Assembly (NCBI RefSeq): GCF_008039875.1
Contig: NZ_VRUU01000002.1
Coordinates: forward strand, 62,001 to 126,000
Length of the DNA: 64,000 nt
Reading direction: 5' to 3'
Source: Methylobacterium sp. WL119
GTDB taxonomy: Bacteria; Pseudomonadota; Alphaproteobacteria; Rhizobiales; Beijerinckiaceae
The translations under genes and the position numbers were made by a program. Positions 26,127 to 34,230 of the stretch are shown here, piece by piece. Numbering within the stretch: the stretch's first letter is position 1; each line of letters starts with the position of its first letter. Below the pieces are notes generated by a model that was not told the origin of the DNA, did not search any database, and was given only the letters and a program-made list of their open reading frames with translations.

Positions 26127-26945
26127 CTAATCCCAATCCCGCGGCCAGGTCTCCTCGAGATGAGGCCCGAGGCGAACCGCCGAGACCGTGACGGCGAGGC
26201 CGTCCGCATTGGTCTCGACGGCGATGCCGCACAGGGTGCCCTCCCCTTGCGCCGCTTCGAGGCGGGCGCCCGGCGTCTTCTGCAGGAAGCGCCGCAGCGG
26301 CTCCTCCTTCTGCATGCCGAGCACCGAGTCGTAATCGCCGCACATCCCGGCATCCGTCAGGTAGGCCGTGCCGCCGGGCAGGATGCGGTGGTCGCCGGTC
26401 GGGACGTGGGTGTGGGTGCCGACGACGAGGCTGGCGCGGCCGTCGAGGAACACGCCGAAGGCCTGCTTCTCGCTGGTCGCCTCGGCATGGACGTCGATGA
26501 CGACCGCATCGGCGGCCTCGCCCAGCGGGCAGGCGGACAGCTCGCGCTCGACCGCGGCGAAGGGGTCGTCCAGCGCGTCGATGAACAGCCGGCCCATCAC
26601 GTTGACGACGAGGACGCGGGCGCCGGCCCGGGTCTCGACGATGGTGGCGCCCCGGCCCGGCGTGCCGGGCGGGTAGTTCGCCGGCCGGACCAGCTTCGGC
26701 TGGCGGGCGATGAAGACCAGCGCCTCGCGCTGATCGAAGGAGTGGTTGCCGAGCGTCACCGCGTCGGCGCCGGCCCCGAGGATCTCGTCGCAGATCGACT
26801 CGGTGATGCCGAACCCGCCGGCCGCGTTCTCGCCGTTCACGACCACGCAATCGAGCCGCCAGCGCTCGCGCAAGGCGGGAAGCCGGTCGGTGACGGCCTT
26901 TCGGCCGGGACGCCCGACCACGTCGCCGAGAAAGAGAAGCCGCAT
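26127..26945 (-). CDS. YmdB-type metallophosphoesterase (TIGR00282 family)
   Basis: 272 residues. Metal-binding motifs of the calcineurin-like fold: FLGDVVGRPGR at the N-terminus, VVNGENAAGGFG, LGNHSFDQREAL, and later VVIDVHAEATSEK and VVGTHTHVPTGD. The specific tail motif TDAGMCGDYDSVLGMQ identifies the TIGR00282/YmdB family rather than general phosphatases. B. subtilis YmdB is a cyclic-nucleotide phosphodiesterase needed for biofilm and motility decisions; whether that holds here is unknown. The ATG at 26945 lies 2 bases after the stop codon of the 5-FCL gene, so the two form an operon. Confidence 0.88.
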   Translation of the reverse strand: MRLLFLGDVVGRPGRKAVTDRLPALRERWRLDCVVVNGENAAGGFGITESICDEILGAGADAVTLGNHSFDQREALVFIARQPKLVRPANYPPGTPGRGATIVETRAGARVLVVNVMGRLFIDALDDPFAAVERELSACPLGEAADAVVIDVHAEATSEKQAFGVFLDGRASLVVGTHTHVPTGDHRILPGGTAYLTDAGMCGDYDSVLGMQKEEPLRRFLQKTPGARLEAAQGEGTLCGIAVETNADGLAVTVSAVRLGPHLEETWPRDWD

Positions 26946-26947
26946 CG

Positions 26948-27535
26948 TCAGAGGTCTTTGGTGAGGGGAACGAACCCGGCCTCGGTCACGAGGTGGTCGA
27001 GGGGGCGATCGTGCGGCTCGGCCGGGACCCGCTGGATCTCCTGGACCGAGAAGGCGATGCCGATGGTCAGCACCGGGCCGCTGCGCGACAGTCGGCTGAT
27101 CGCCTGGTCGTAGTAGCCGCGGCCGTAGCCGATGCGCTGGCCGCGCCGGTCGAAGGCGGCGAGCGGCACGATCAGGGCGGTCGGGTCGAGGGCCGGCAGG
27201 TCGTCGCGCGGCTCGCTGAGGCCGAAGCGGCCGGCGACCAGCGTCTCGCCCGCGCGCCACTCGCGGAACACCAGGCCGTCCGGCGTGACCTTCGGCAGCG
27301 CGACGCGCTGGCCGCGGGCGAACAAGCACTCGATCAGCGGGCGCGGGTCGGCCTCGCTGCGGATCGGCCAGAAGGCGCCGACGAGGGTGGCCTCGGCGAG
27401 GCCCGCGACCGTGAGGGCATGCTCGGCGATCGCGAGCGATCCGGCGCGCCTGGTCTCCGGGTCGAGGGCGTCGCGCCGTGCGAGCGCGTCGCTTCGCAGG
27501 GCGGCCTTGTCGGAGGAGGTCGAGTGCGGAGCCAC
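26948..27535 (-). CDS. 5-formyltetrahydrofolate cyclo-ligase
   Basis: A 195-residue enzyme that converts 5-formyl-THF to 5,10-methenyl-THF with ATP. Motifs: ALRSDALARRDAL at the N-terminus with the basic ATP-binding residues, VGAFWPIRSEADPRPLI, the substrate loop LALPKV-like VALPKVTPDG, and the signature DRRGQRIGYGRGYYDQAISR near residue 140. The start is a GTG at 27535, giving VAPHSTSSDKAALR; no better ATG exists. It is immediately upstream of the YmdB-like gene (2-base gap) and immediately downstream of a 6S RNA candidate, the classical ssrS-ygfA arrangement. Confidence 0.93.
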   Translation of the reverse strand: MAPHSTSSDKAALRSDALARRDALDPETRRAGSLAIAEHALTVAGLAEATLVGAFWPIRSEADPRPLIECLFARGQRVALPKVTPDGLVFREWRAGETLVAGRFGLSEPRDDLPALDPTALIVPLAAFDRRGQRIGYGRGYYDQAISRLSRSGPVLTIGIAFSVQEIQRVPAEPHDRPLDHLVTEAGFVPLTKDL

Positions 27536-27574
27536 GTGAGCCGTTGGAGGATCGATCCCGGGAAACCTACAGTG

Positions 27575-27710
27575 TAGGTGGGCGCCGTGTTGGCCAAGTC
27601 CAGGGACGAGGCCAGGGACAGCTCCCGGGGGAGTCGATAAGGCCCCGGGGAAAGTGCTCCTGACGGACTCTGCAGCCCCGCCCAACACATGTAGCGGTGC
27701 GCCCCCGTCC
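27575..27710 (-). ncRNA. ssrS: 6S RNA candidate
   Basis: On the minus strand directly before the 5-FCL gene, about 130 bases fold into one long rod. GTGTTGG (plus-strand 27681-27688 region) pairs with CCAACAC (27587-27593); outside it GGGCGC pairs with GCGCCC, and inside it CGGG pairs with CTTG. After an open purine-rich/pyrimidine-rich bubble, CAGG/CCTG and TTTCCCC/GGGAG stems close on a terminal loop containing TTATCGACT. A small hairpin ACCTAC/GTAGGT followed by TT (27563-27579) could end the transcript. Closing stem, central bubble and apical hairpin are the known 6S architecture, which mimics an open promoter and binds sigma-70 RNA polymerase. Ends are approximate. Confidence 0.65.
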
Positions 27711-27744
27711 GCGCCAGGGGGCGCGAGCGCCGAGCGTCGTGAAA

Positions 27745-29268
27745 TCAGCGGCCGAGCAGGGTGCGCAGGCGGGGCGAGCGCGCCGACCCGTCGATGCATT
27801 CGAGCGTCGCCGACCGGTTGAGGGTGTGGAGGCGGGTGCCGGGCCAGGACGGCCCGGCGGTCAGCCTCGTCTCGACGGTCTGCGCGTAGCCCTCCGCGTC
27901 GAGGCGGTCGATCCGGGCGAGCGCCAGCGCCCGGCCGTAGCCCTCGGTGCAATCCTGGATCGGGCGGATCAGGGCTCCGTCGCGCGCGACGATGCGTCCG
28001 GCCGGCCGCGCCGAGGCGACGTCGACCAGCACCGGGTTGTGGGCATGCGGCGTCCAGGGCCCGCGGAAATCCGGTGCCGACCAGAGATGGAGCGCATCCG
28101 AGTACGAGCCGCTGCCGAGCGCCGCGCCGAGCGGCGCATCGCGGACGGTCGCGAACATCCACCACAGGCCGCCATGCTCGACCAGGGTCGCGTCGCTGGC
28201 GACGACGCCGGAGACCAGCGTCGCCTCCTTCACCCAGCCGCCCGGAAAGGCGGTGGCGCGGTAGAGGTCGATCGTGCCGGCGCTGCCGGTCTCGGGCACC
28301 ATCCAGGCCTCGCCCGCGCGCTCGAACACGAACGGATAGGAGAGGTGATGGGCCTCCTCCAGCACCGGAACCGGTACGCCGATCGGGCCGTCGGTCGAGA
28401 ACCGTACCGCCGAGACGATGCCCTTGGCCGTCGCGTGGACGAAATCCTCGACGAACAGCCAGGTCTCGCCGCGATGATCGAGGGGGAACGGGTCGGCGTA
28501 GAAGCGCCGGCCGTCGTCGGGCAGGGTGGTCCAGCCGGTGTCGGGGTGCCGGCGAAGGTCGATCACGTCCGGCCCGTCGAGCCGGCGCCAGCCGACCCGC
28601 CAGTGCGGGGCATGGTAGCACAGGTGGTAGAGCCGCTGCGCGACGGCGTGGGCGAGGATGCGCCCGGTGCGTGACAGGATCTGGGGGGCCGTGAGCTCGG
28701 CCGGTGGTGCCGCGATCCCGGGGCGTCCCGTCGCGGGGCCGCCCTCGTGGCGCCCGGCGAGCGCCGCCGCCAGCAGGGACACCGTGCGGATCAGCGCGTC
28801 GTCGAAGGAGGTCAGCATCACCCCGCGGCGTTCGGTGCCCGCGCGACCCGATGCGACGAGCCGGCTCCCGTCGGCGAGCGCCATCATCGGGGCCCGCCCC
28901 GCCAGGAGGCTCGCGAGCAGACCGGCCTCGCCCGGCCGGCCGTCGTAGGACAACCGCCAGATCGAGCCGGCCTCCGCGGCGGCGACGTCGCCGCAGAGGT
29001 CGACGATCAGATCCGGCCGCGCATGCCCGGTCGGCCGCCACGCGGACAGGTCGCGATCCTGCGCCGGCGACGAGGCGCCCGATCGCGGCAGGCGGTGGAT
29101 CAGCGTCTCGAGCGAGAACAGCAGGTCGGCGTTGGCCGGCCACGCGTCCGGCCCGGGGCGCGCATCGATCTCGATCGCGTCGACGCCCGGCAGGACGGCG
29201 ATCCGACGGAGCAGGTGCACGTGCCAAAGGCGCGGCCTCCGACCATCGAGACGCAACCTGAGACGCAT
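27745..29268 (-). CDS. GINT1-like glycosyltransferase / beta-propeller protein of the polysaccharide locus
   Basis: 507 residues in two parts. Residues 1-190 resemble the Rossmann-like, formyltransferase-related region found in this group (RPDLIVDLCGDVA, GSIWRLSYDGRPGEAG). Residues about 230-500 are a beta-propeller-like repeat region with FYADPFPLDHRGETWLFVED, HHLSYPFVFERAGEAWMVPE and DATLVEHGGLWWMFATVRD, resembling the N-terminal part of plant GINT1 (glucosamine inositolphosphorylceramide transferase). Bacterial homologues are commonly annotated under that name and occur in exopolysaccharide clusters. The sugar donor and acceptor are unknown. It is divergent from the co-polymerase gene, with about 300 AT-richer bases between them that probably hold both promoters. 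Confidence 0.72.
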   Translation of the reverse strand: MRLRLRLDGRRPRLWHVHLLRRIAVLPGVDAIEIDARPGPDAWPANADLLFSLETLIHRLPRSGASSPAQDRDLSAWRPTGHARPDLIVDLCGDVAAAEAGSIWRLSYDGRPGEAGLLASLLAGRAPMMALADGSRLVASGRAGTERRGVMLTSFDDALIRTVSLLAAALAGRHEGGPATGRPGIAAPPAELTAPQILSRTGRILAHAVAQRLYHLCYHAPHWRVGWRRLDGPDVIDLRRHPDTGWTTLPDDGRRFYADPFPLDHRGETWLFVEDFVHATAKGIVSAVRFSTDGPIGVPVPVLEEAHHLSYPFVFERAGEAWMVPETGSAGTIDLYRATAFPGGWVKEATLVSGVVASDATLVEHGGLWWMFATVRDAPLGAALGSGSYSDALHLWSAPDFRGPWTPHAHNPVLVDVASARPAGRIVARDGALIRPIQDCTEGYGRALALARIDRLDAEGYAQTVETRLTAGPSWPGTRLHTLNRSATLECIDGSARSPRLRTLLGR

Positions 29269-29573
29269 GCCGCCGACCGATCCCTCTCGAACGTCCCGGC
29301 GAACGCCGCGTCCCCGCCCGTCGCGTTCGGCGCCAGGAACCGGGATACCCGGTGCAATCCGTCGTTGCGATCTATCACCAATTTCGTGACCGAGAAGATA
29401 ACCTTGAAGACAGAGGCCGCCGCCCGATCGACATTAACCCTTACCCGAAGAAGCGAGGTCCGAACCCGGGGTACTACGCAGTCTTGAGGGATTTTCATTC
29501 AGTTGCGCGCACCTTGCAGTATCCGGTCAGGCGCCCGTAAAACTGACCCAATTTGACACGACGGTGGCCCACG

Positions 29574-31676
29574 GTGGCACAGCTGAACAGAAACCTTGCC
29601 GTTTCGGCCTGGATCGAGCCGGTCGCGCCCGAGCGCGTGGTCACATCCAAGCCCGAGACCACGGCCGAGCTCGGCGACCTGTGGCGCATCCTGTTCCGGC
29701 GCTGGAAGCTGATCCTCGGCACGGCGAGCGTGCTGGGCTTGGCGGCCCTGGCCTACGCCGTCCTCACGCCGTCCCTCTATACCGCGACCGCGCAACTCCT
29801 GATCGATCCACGCGACCGCGTCGTCGTGAACAACGACGTCAATCCCGGAGCGCTGTCGCCCGACGGCGGCGTGACGCAGGTCGAGAGCCAGGTCCGCGTG
29901 ATCGAATCGGACACCGTGCTGTCGCGCGCCATCGCCGAGACCGGGCTGGACAAGGATCCCGAGTTCGGTGCGGCGAGCACCGGCATCGTCGGGCGCGCCG
30001 TGCGCTCCCTCCGTGAGATGATCGCCGGGCGGCAGCCGGACAAGGTCGTCGACGCACGCGGGCAGTCCCTCGACCGGCTTCGGCGCAAGCTCTCGGTGAA
30101 GCGTGCTGACAAGGTCTTCGTCGTCGACGTGATCGTCACCACCACCGATCCGGACAAGTCGGCGCGGATCGTCAACGCCATCGCCAAATCCTACCTGTCG
30201 GACCAGACCGAGGCCCGGGCCGAGGGCGCCAAGCGCGCATCGGGCGAGCTGCGCGGCCGCCTCGACGACCTGCGCAACGCCGTGAACCAGGCCGACCTGC
30301 GGCTGGAGGACTACAAGGCGAAGAACGGCCTGATCGCGTCCAGCGGGCGCCTCGTCGGCGAGCAGCAGCTCACCGACAGCAACGCCCGCGTGGTCGCGGC
30401 CCGAACCCGCACGGCCGAGGCGCGCGCCCGCCTCCAGGGCGTCAAGGACGCCCGCGGACGGCCCTTCGCCGCCGGCGCGACGCCCGAGGCGATCCAATCC
30501 TCGGTGATCGACCGCCTGCGCGGCCAGTACGCCGAGCTGGCGAGCAAGGAGGCGGACCTGCGCACCAATCTCGGCGAGCGGCACCCGTTCATCGCCGCGA
30601 CTCGGGCGCAGATGCAGGACGTGAAGCAGCTGATCGACGGCGAGCTCGGCCGCATCGCTCAGGCGGCGGAGTCGGAGTATCAGCGGGCGCAGGCCAACGA
30701 GCGCACGCTCACCGCCGACCTCGAGAAGCTCCAGAAGCAATCCGCGGTCAGCGCCCAGTCGAGCATCCGCCTGCGCGAGCTGGAGCGCGACGTCGACGCG
30801 AGCCGCACCGTCTACAACAACTTCCTCGTGCGCTCGCGCGAGCTGAAGGAGCAGACCGGGATCGACAGCACGAACGCCCGCGTCATCACCTGGGCGCGCC
30901 CGCCGGCGGACGCCTCCTGGCCGCCGCGGCTGTTCCTAGTGCTTGCGGCCTCGCTCGCCGGCCTCGGCCTCGGCACCGGCTTCGCCCTGGTTCGGGAATA
31001 TGCCGAGCCGACGGTGCTGTCGCAGCGCCAGCTCGAGCGCCTGTCGAACGCGCCGGTCGTCGCGACCCTGCCGCGCCTGCGCCGCCGGAGCGACGGCGCC
31101 AGCGCGTCGGCGGCGGGCTTCACCCTCGACCACCTCCACGAATCGACCGATGGCGGCCGCTCGATCAGCATCCTCGTCACCTCCGGCGAGGCGGACGACG
31201 CCGACCGCAAGGCGGTGATCGACCTGCTCGCCTCCGTCGCGGTGGCGCGCGGCGAGCGGGTGCTGATCGTCGACGCCGACATGCGGATCGACGATTCGAG
31301 CGTCGGCGGCCTCCTCGACGTGCTCCGCGGCGAGCAGAGCCTGAACGCCGTCACCCGCCTCGATCCTGCGACCGGCGCGCGTCGGATGGGCATGGGCGAC
31401 GCGCAGAAGCCGGTGCGCGACGCGTTCCTGCGCACCAACGTCGAGCGCTTCCTCGCCGGGGTGAAGGGGCGCTACGAGCTGGTCATCCTCGACGGCGGCG
31501 TCTTGTCCGAGAACCTGCGGATCGGGCCGGTCGCGGCGGCCGCCGACCGCCTGCTGCTGATCGTGCGCAACGGCGCCACCCGCCAGCGCGACCTCCTCAG
31601 CCTCGTCGGCACCTCGGAGGCCCTGGGCCGGCCGGTCTCCGGCTCGCTGCTGCTCGACGCGCGCGCGGCGAGCTGA
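29574..31676 (+). CDS. Polysaccharide co-polymerase (GumC/Wzc-like) with a degenerate BY-kinase domain
   Basis: About 700 residues. A Wzz domain starts with ELGDLWRILFRRWKLILGTA and membrane helix 1, a long periplasmic coiled coil follows, and PADASWPPRLFLVLAASLAG leads into membrane helix 2. The cytosolic C-terminal part aligns with tyrosine autokinases: SILVTSG takes the place before the P-loop, but the Walker A GEGKST-type residues are replaced by EADDADRKA. Walker A' (RVLIVDADMR) and a Walker-B-like LVILDGG remain, and there is no C-terminal Tyr cluster. It probably controls chain length without kinase activity. Start: GTG at 29574 or TTG at 29553; neither has a good ribosome site. The polymerase-like gene follows after 10 bases. 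Confidence 0.88.
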   Translation: MAQLNRNLAVSAWIEPVAPERVVTSKPETTAELGDLWRILFRRWKLILGTASVLGLAALAYAVLTPSLYTATAQLLIDPRDRVVVNNDVNPGALSPDGGVTQVESQVRVIESDTVLSRAIAETGLDKDPEFGAASTGIVGRAVRSLREMIAGRQPDKVVDARGQSLDRLRRKLSVKRADKVFVVDVIVTTTDPDKSARIVNAIAKSYLSDQTEARAEGAKRASGELRGRLDDLRNAVNQADLRLEDYKAKNGLIASSGRLVGEQQLTDSNARVVAARTRTAEARARLQGVKDARGRPFAAGATPEAIQSSVIDRLRGQYAELASKEADLRTNLGERHPFIAATRAQMQDVKQLIDGELGRIAQAAESEYQRAQANERTLTADLEKLQKQSAVSAQSSIRLRELERDVDASRTVYNNFLVRSRELKEQTGIDSTNARVITWARPPADASWPPRLFLVLAASLAGLGLGTGFALVREYAEPTVLSQRQLERLSNAPVVATLPRLRRRSDGASASAAGFTLDHLHESTDGGRSISILVTSGEADDADRKAVIDLLASVAVARGERVLIVDADMRIDDSSVGGLLDVLRGEQSLNAVTRLDPATGARRMGMGDAQKPVRDAFLRTNVERFLAGVKGRYELVILDGGVLSENLRIGPVAAAADRLLLIVRNGATRQRDLLSLVGTSEALGRPVSGSLLLDARAAS

Positions 31677-31686
31677 GGAACCGATC

Positions 31687-33021
31687 GTGACGCAGGCGTA
31701 CCGCCCGACGACGCCGGCGCACGCGGCCCGGCGGCAGCCGCAGGCGTTCCCGCTGCCCTCCCTCTCGCGGTTCGAGTCCTGGGCCCTGGTCGTGCTCGCC
31801 CTGGTCACCTGCGGCCTGTCGGGCGGCATGCTCTGGGCCGTGGGCATCAACTACGACGGCATCACCGGCTCGGCGGCGCAGAAGGTCCATCCCGCGACCT
31901 ACCTCGCGGTGTTCCTGTTCGGCTGGACGATGCTGCGGGCCGGCAACCCGGTGATCCCGATGGCGGCGGCGGCCGAGCGGCGTCCCGCGAGCGTGCTGCT
32001 CTGCCTCGTCGGCTTCGGGCTGCTCGCCTTCATCGCCTCGCGGAACGGGACCGGGCTTGCCGGCTCGCTCGACACCTACGTGCTCACCGGCCTCGTCGTG
32101 ATCCTGATGGCCGACCGGGACGCGATCACCATGCGGCACGTGGAGATCGTGGTGCACGCGGTCATGGTCGCTAACGCCGCGCTCGGCCTCGTCGAGTTCG
32201 TGAGCGGCCAGCGCTTCTTCCCGTTCCGCATGGACGGGCAGGCCTTCGACACCGACACGCGCTCGGCGGCGCTGCAGGGCCATCCGCTGGCCAACGCGAC
32301 GTTGACCGCCTGCTACATCCTCGCCCTGTTCAACGGCGGCGGCCAGCTCCGTCCGATCACCCGCGCCGGCTTCATCACCCTGCAGCTGGTGGCGCTGATC
32401 ACCTTCGGCGGACGCTCGGCGACGGTGGTGACGCTGTGCTTCGGCAGCGTCTTCGCGGTGGTCGCCCTCAACCGGGCGCTCCGCACCGGGCGCGTGCCGC
32501 TGCTCGGGGCGGCGATCGCCGTGTTGATGCTGACGATGGTGCCGATCGTCGTCGGCGGGCTCGCCGTCGGCGGCTTCTTCGACGCGCTGCTCGAGCGCTT
32601 CGTCTCGGACGGCGGCAGCGCCAATGCCCGCGTCGAGATGCTGGCGATCTTCGATGCGATCCCGTTCCGCGATCTCCTGGTCGGGCCCGATCCGTCGATC
32701 GTCGACACCCTGCGTCGGATGTACGGCCTCGAATGGGGCATCGAGAACCCGATCGTGCGCAGCCTCCTCTACAACGGCGTCGCGATGACGGTGCTGCTGA
32801 TCGTCGCGATCGCGCTGTTCCTCTACGAGGTGGCGCGGCAGTGCCGGCACGGCGTGTTCCTGCCGATCCTCGCCTTCGTCGTGCTGATCAACACCTTCGA
32901 GAGCATCGGCGGGAAGACGACCCTCCTCGCTAAGTTCGCGCTGATGCTGCTGGTGCTGTACCCGCCCCGCCCGCTCAGCGCCTCGCCGTCCCCGGCATCG
33001 TCAGGCCCAGCGCGGCGATGA
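31687..33021 (+). CDS. O-antigen-polymerase/VpsF-like polysaccharide biosynthesis membrane protein
   Basis: 444 residues with about ten to twelve hydrophobic segments. The central segment RSAALQGHPLANATLTACY and the following ITFGGRSATVVTL are the type of conserved loop seen in VpsF-family and O-antigen ligase/polymerase proteins, and a soluble loop before the last helices holds VSDGGSANARVEMLAIFDAI. It starts with GTG at 31687, after AGGAACC, 10 bases past the co-polymerase gene, so the two form an operon; a Wzy-like polymerase acting with its co-polymerase is the natural reading (inference). Its last 47 bases overlap the 3' end of the convergent GH5 gene. Confidence 0.82.
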   Translation: MTQAYRPTTPAHAARRQPQAFPLPSLSRFESWALVVLALVTCGLSGGMLWAVGINYDGITGSAAQKVHPATYLAVFLFGWTMLRAGNPVIPMAAAAERRPASVLLCLVGFGLLAFIASRNGTGLAGSLDTYVLTGLVVILMADRDAITMRHVEIVVHAVMVANAALGLVEFVSGQRFFPFRMDGQAFDTDTRSAALQGHPLANATLTACYILALFNGGGQLRPITRAGFITLQLVALITFGGRSATVVTLCFGSVFAVVALNRALRTGRVPLLGAAIAVLMLTMVPIVVGGLAVGGFFDALLERFVSDGGSANARVEMLAIFDAIPFRDLLVGPDPSIVDTLRRMYGLEWGIENPIVRSLLYNGVAMTVLLIVAIALFLYEVARQCRHGVFLPILAFVVLINTFESIGGKTTLLAKFALMLLVLYPPRPLSASPSPASSGPARR

Positions 33022-34228
33022 TCGCGGGATCGATGCGGTGGGCGTCGTACATCAGGCCGAGCCCGTCGAACAGGTTCCAGAACGCCCAGGCGAAGCCCGC
33101 GGCCTCCGCCGCCTCGCGGACGTCGCGGATGTAGCGGGCGCGATCGGGGGCGCGCGACGCGACGTAGCGCGCATCGCTCCTCAGGGCGCCGAACTCCCCC
33201 ATCAGGATCCGTCGCGGCGCGACGCCGTAGAGGTCGGCCCAGGTTCGGATGTCGGCGAGATTGCGATCGAGGTAGCCGCGGTCCGGGTCGGCGGCGAAGT
33301 ACTCCTTCATCTTCGTCTCGGTGACGGCGTAGGCCGCCGCCTTGTCCGCGTCGGAGGTCGCGGTGTCGGCGCGCATGCGGGCGCGGACCGCCGCCAGCGT
33401 CGCGTCAAGCGTGCCCGCGCGCGCCGGCCACGGCACGTCGTTGAGCGCCCGATAGATCGGCTCGTCCTTCATCCAGGGCGCGCCCTGGTGCGAGAACAGG
33501 TAGGGCTCGTAGAAGTGGAAGGTGAAGAGCACCGGAGCGAGGGCGGCGAAGGAGGCGGGGTCGAGGGCCGTGAGGCCCGAGCCCATGCCGCCGCAGGCGC
33601 CGGTCGCGACCAGCGTCATGGCAGGCGCCGCCTTCCGCGCCGCGCCGAGGAGCGCCGCCTGCACCCGGTTCCAGGCCACCGCCCCGCAGGCCTGCGGCGG
33701 CTCGTTGACCGGTTCCAGGGCGATGCGGCCGGGCGCCCGTCCGCCGAAGCGCCGGGCGAGCTCGACGACGACGTCGCGGTAGGCGGGAAGCAGCGGCGCC
33801 GTCGCCGTCCCGTAGAACCGATCGGGGTTGTAGTGGTGGGTCGCGGCGTTGGCCTGGACGTTCAGCACCAACGACAGCCGGCTCGCGAGGATCAGATCGA
33901 CCGCCTCGGACAGCATCGCGAACAGCCGCTCCCGCTGCGCGCCGGCGAAGGCGGCGAACGGGCCGGGATCGATCGGCAGGCGCACAAAATCGAATCCGGC
34001 CTCCGCCAGCTGCCGCAGGTCGCCGGCATTCGGCACCGGGCGGTCGGGCTGGAACGGCGGCCAGGCGTAGTCGGTGCGCGGCGCGGGGTATTCCCGGGTC
34101 AGCGAGAACCACGGCCACAGGCTGATGCCACGGCGCAGCACCACCGGCTCGGGCGTCGCGGCTGCGACCGGCCCGGCGAGCGTCACGGCGAGCGCGCCGC
34201 CGATCACCGTACGGCGGTCCGTCGCCAT
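32975..34228 (-). CDS. Glycoside hydrolase family 5 (cellulase-like), secreted
   Basis: 417 residues with a Tat-like or Sec N-terminus (MATDRRTVIGGALAVTLAG, cleavage near AAA). The (beta/alpha)8 core carries FDFVRLPIDPGPF, NVQANAATHHY, the acid/base Glu in ALEPVNEPPQA, FHFYEPYLFSHQG and the nucleophile Glu in ILMGEFGALRS, all expected of GH5. Endo-glycanases are frequent in exopolysaccharide loci, where they trim or release polymer. The stop codon of the upstream glycosyltransferase gene lies 2 bases before its ATG, so they form an operon. The 3' ends of this gene and the polymerase-like gene overlap by 47 bases in opposite orientation. Confidence 0.9.
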   Translation of the reverse strand: MATDRRTVIGGALAVTLAGPVAAATPEPVVLRRGISLWPWFSLTREYPAPRTDYAWPPFQPDRPVPNAGDLRQLAEAGFDFVRLPIDPGPFAAFAGAQRERLFAMLSEAVDLILASRLSLVLNVQANAATHHYNPDRFYGTATAPLLPAYRDVVVELARRFGGRAPGRIALEPVNEPPQACGAVAWNRVQAALLGAARKAAPAMTLVATGACGGMGSGLTALDPASFAALAPVLFTFHFYEPYLFSHQGAPWMKDEPIYRALNDVPWPARAGTLDATLAAVRARMRADTATSDADKAAAYAVTETKMKEYFAADPDRGYLDRNLADIRTWADLYGVAPRRILMGEFGALRSDARYVASRAPDRARYIRDVREAAEAAGFAWAFWNLFDGLGLMYDAHRIDPAIIAALGLTMPGTARR

Positions 34229-34230
34229 CG

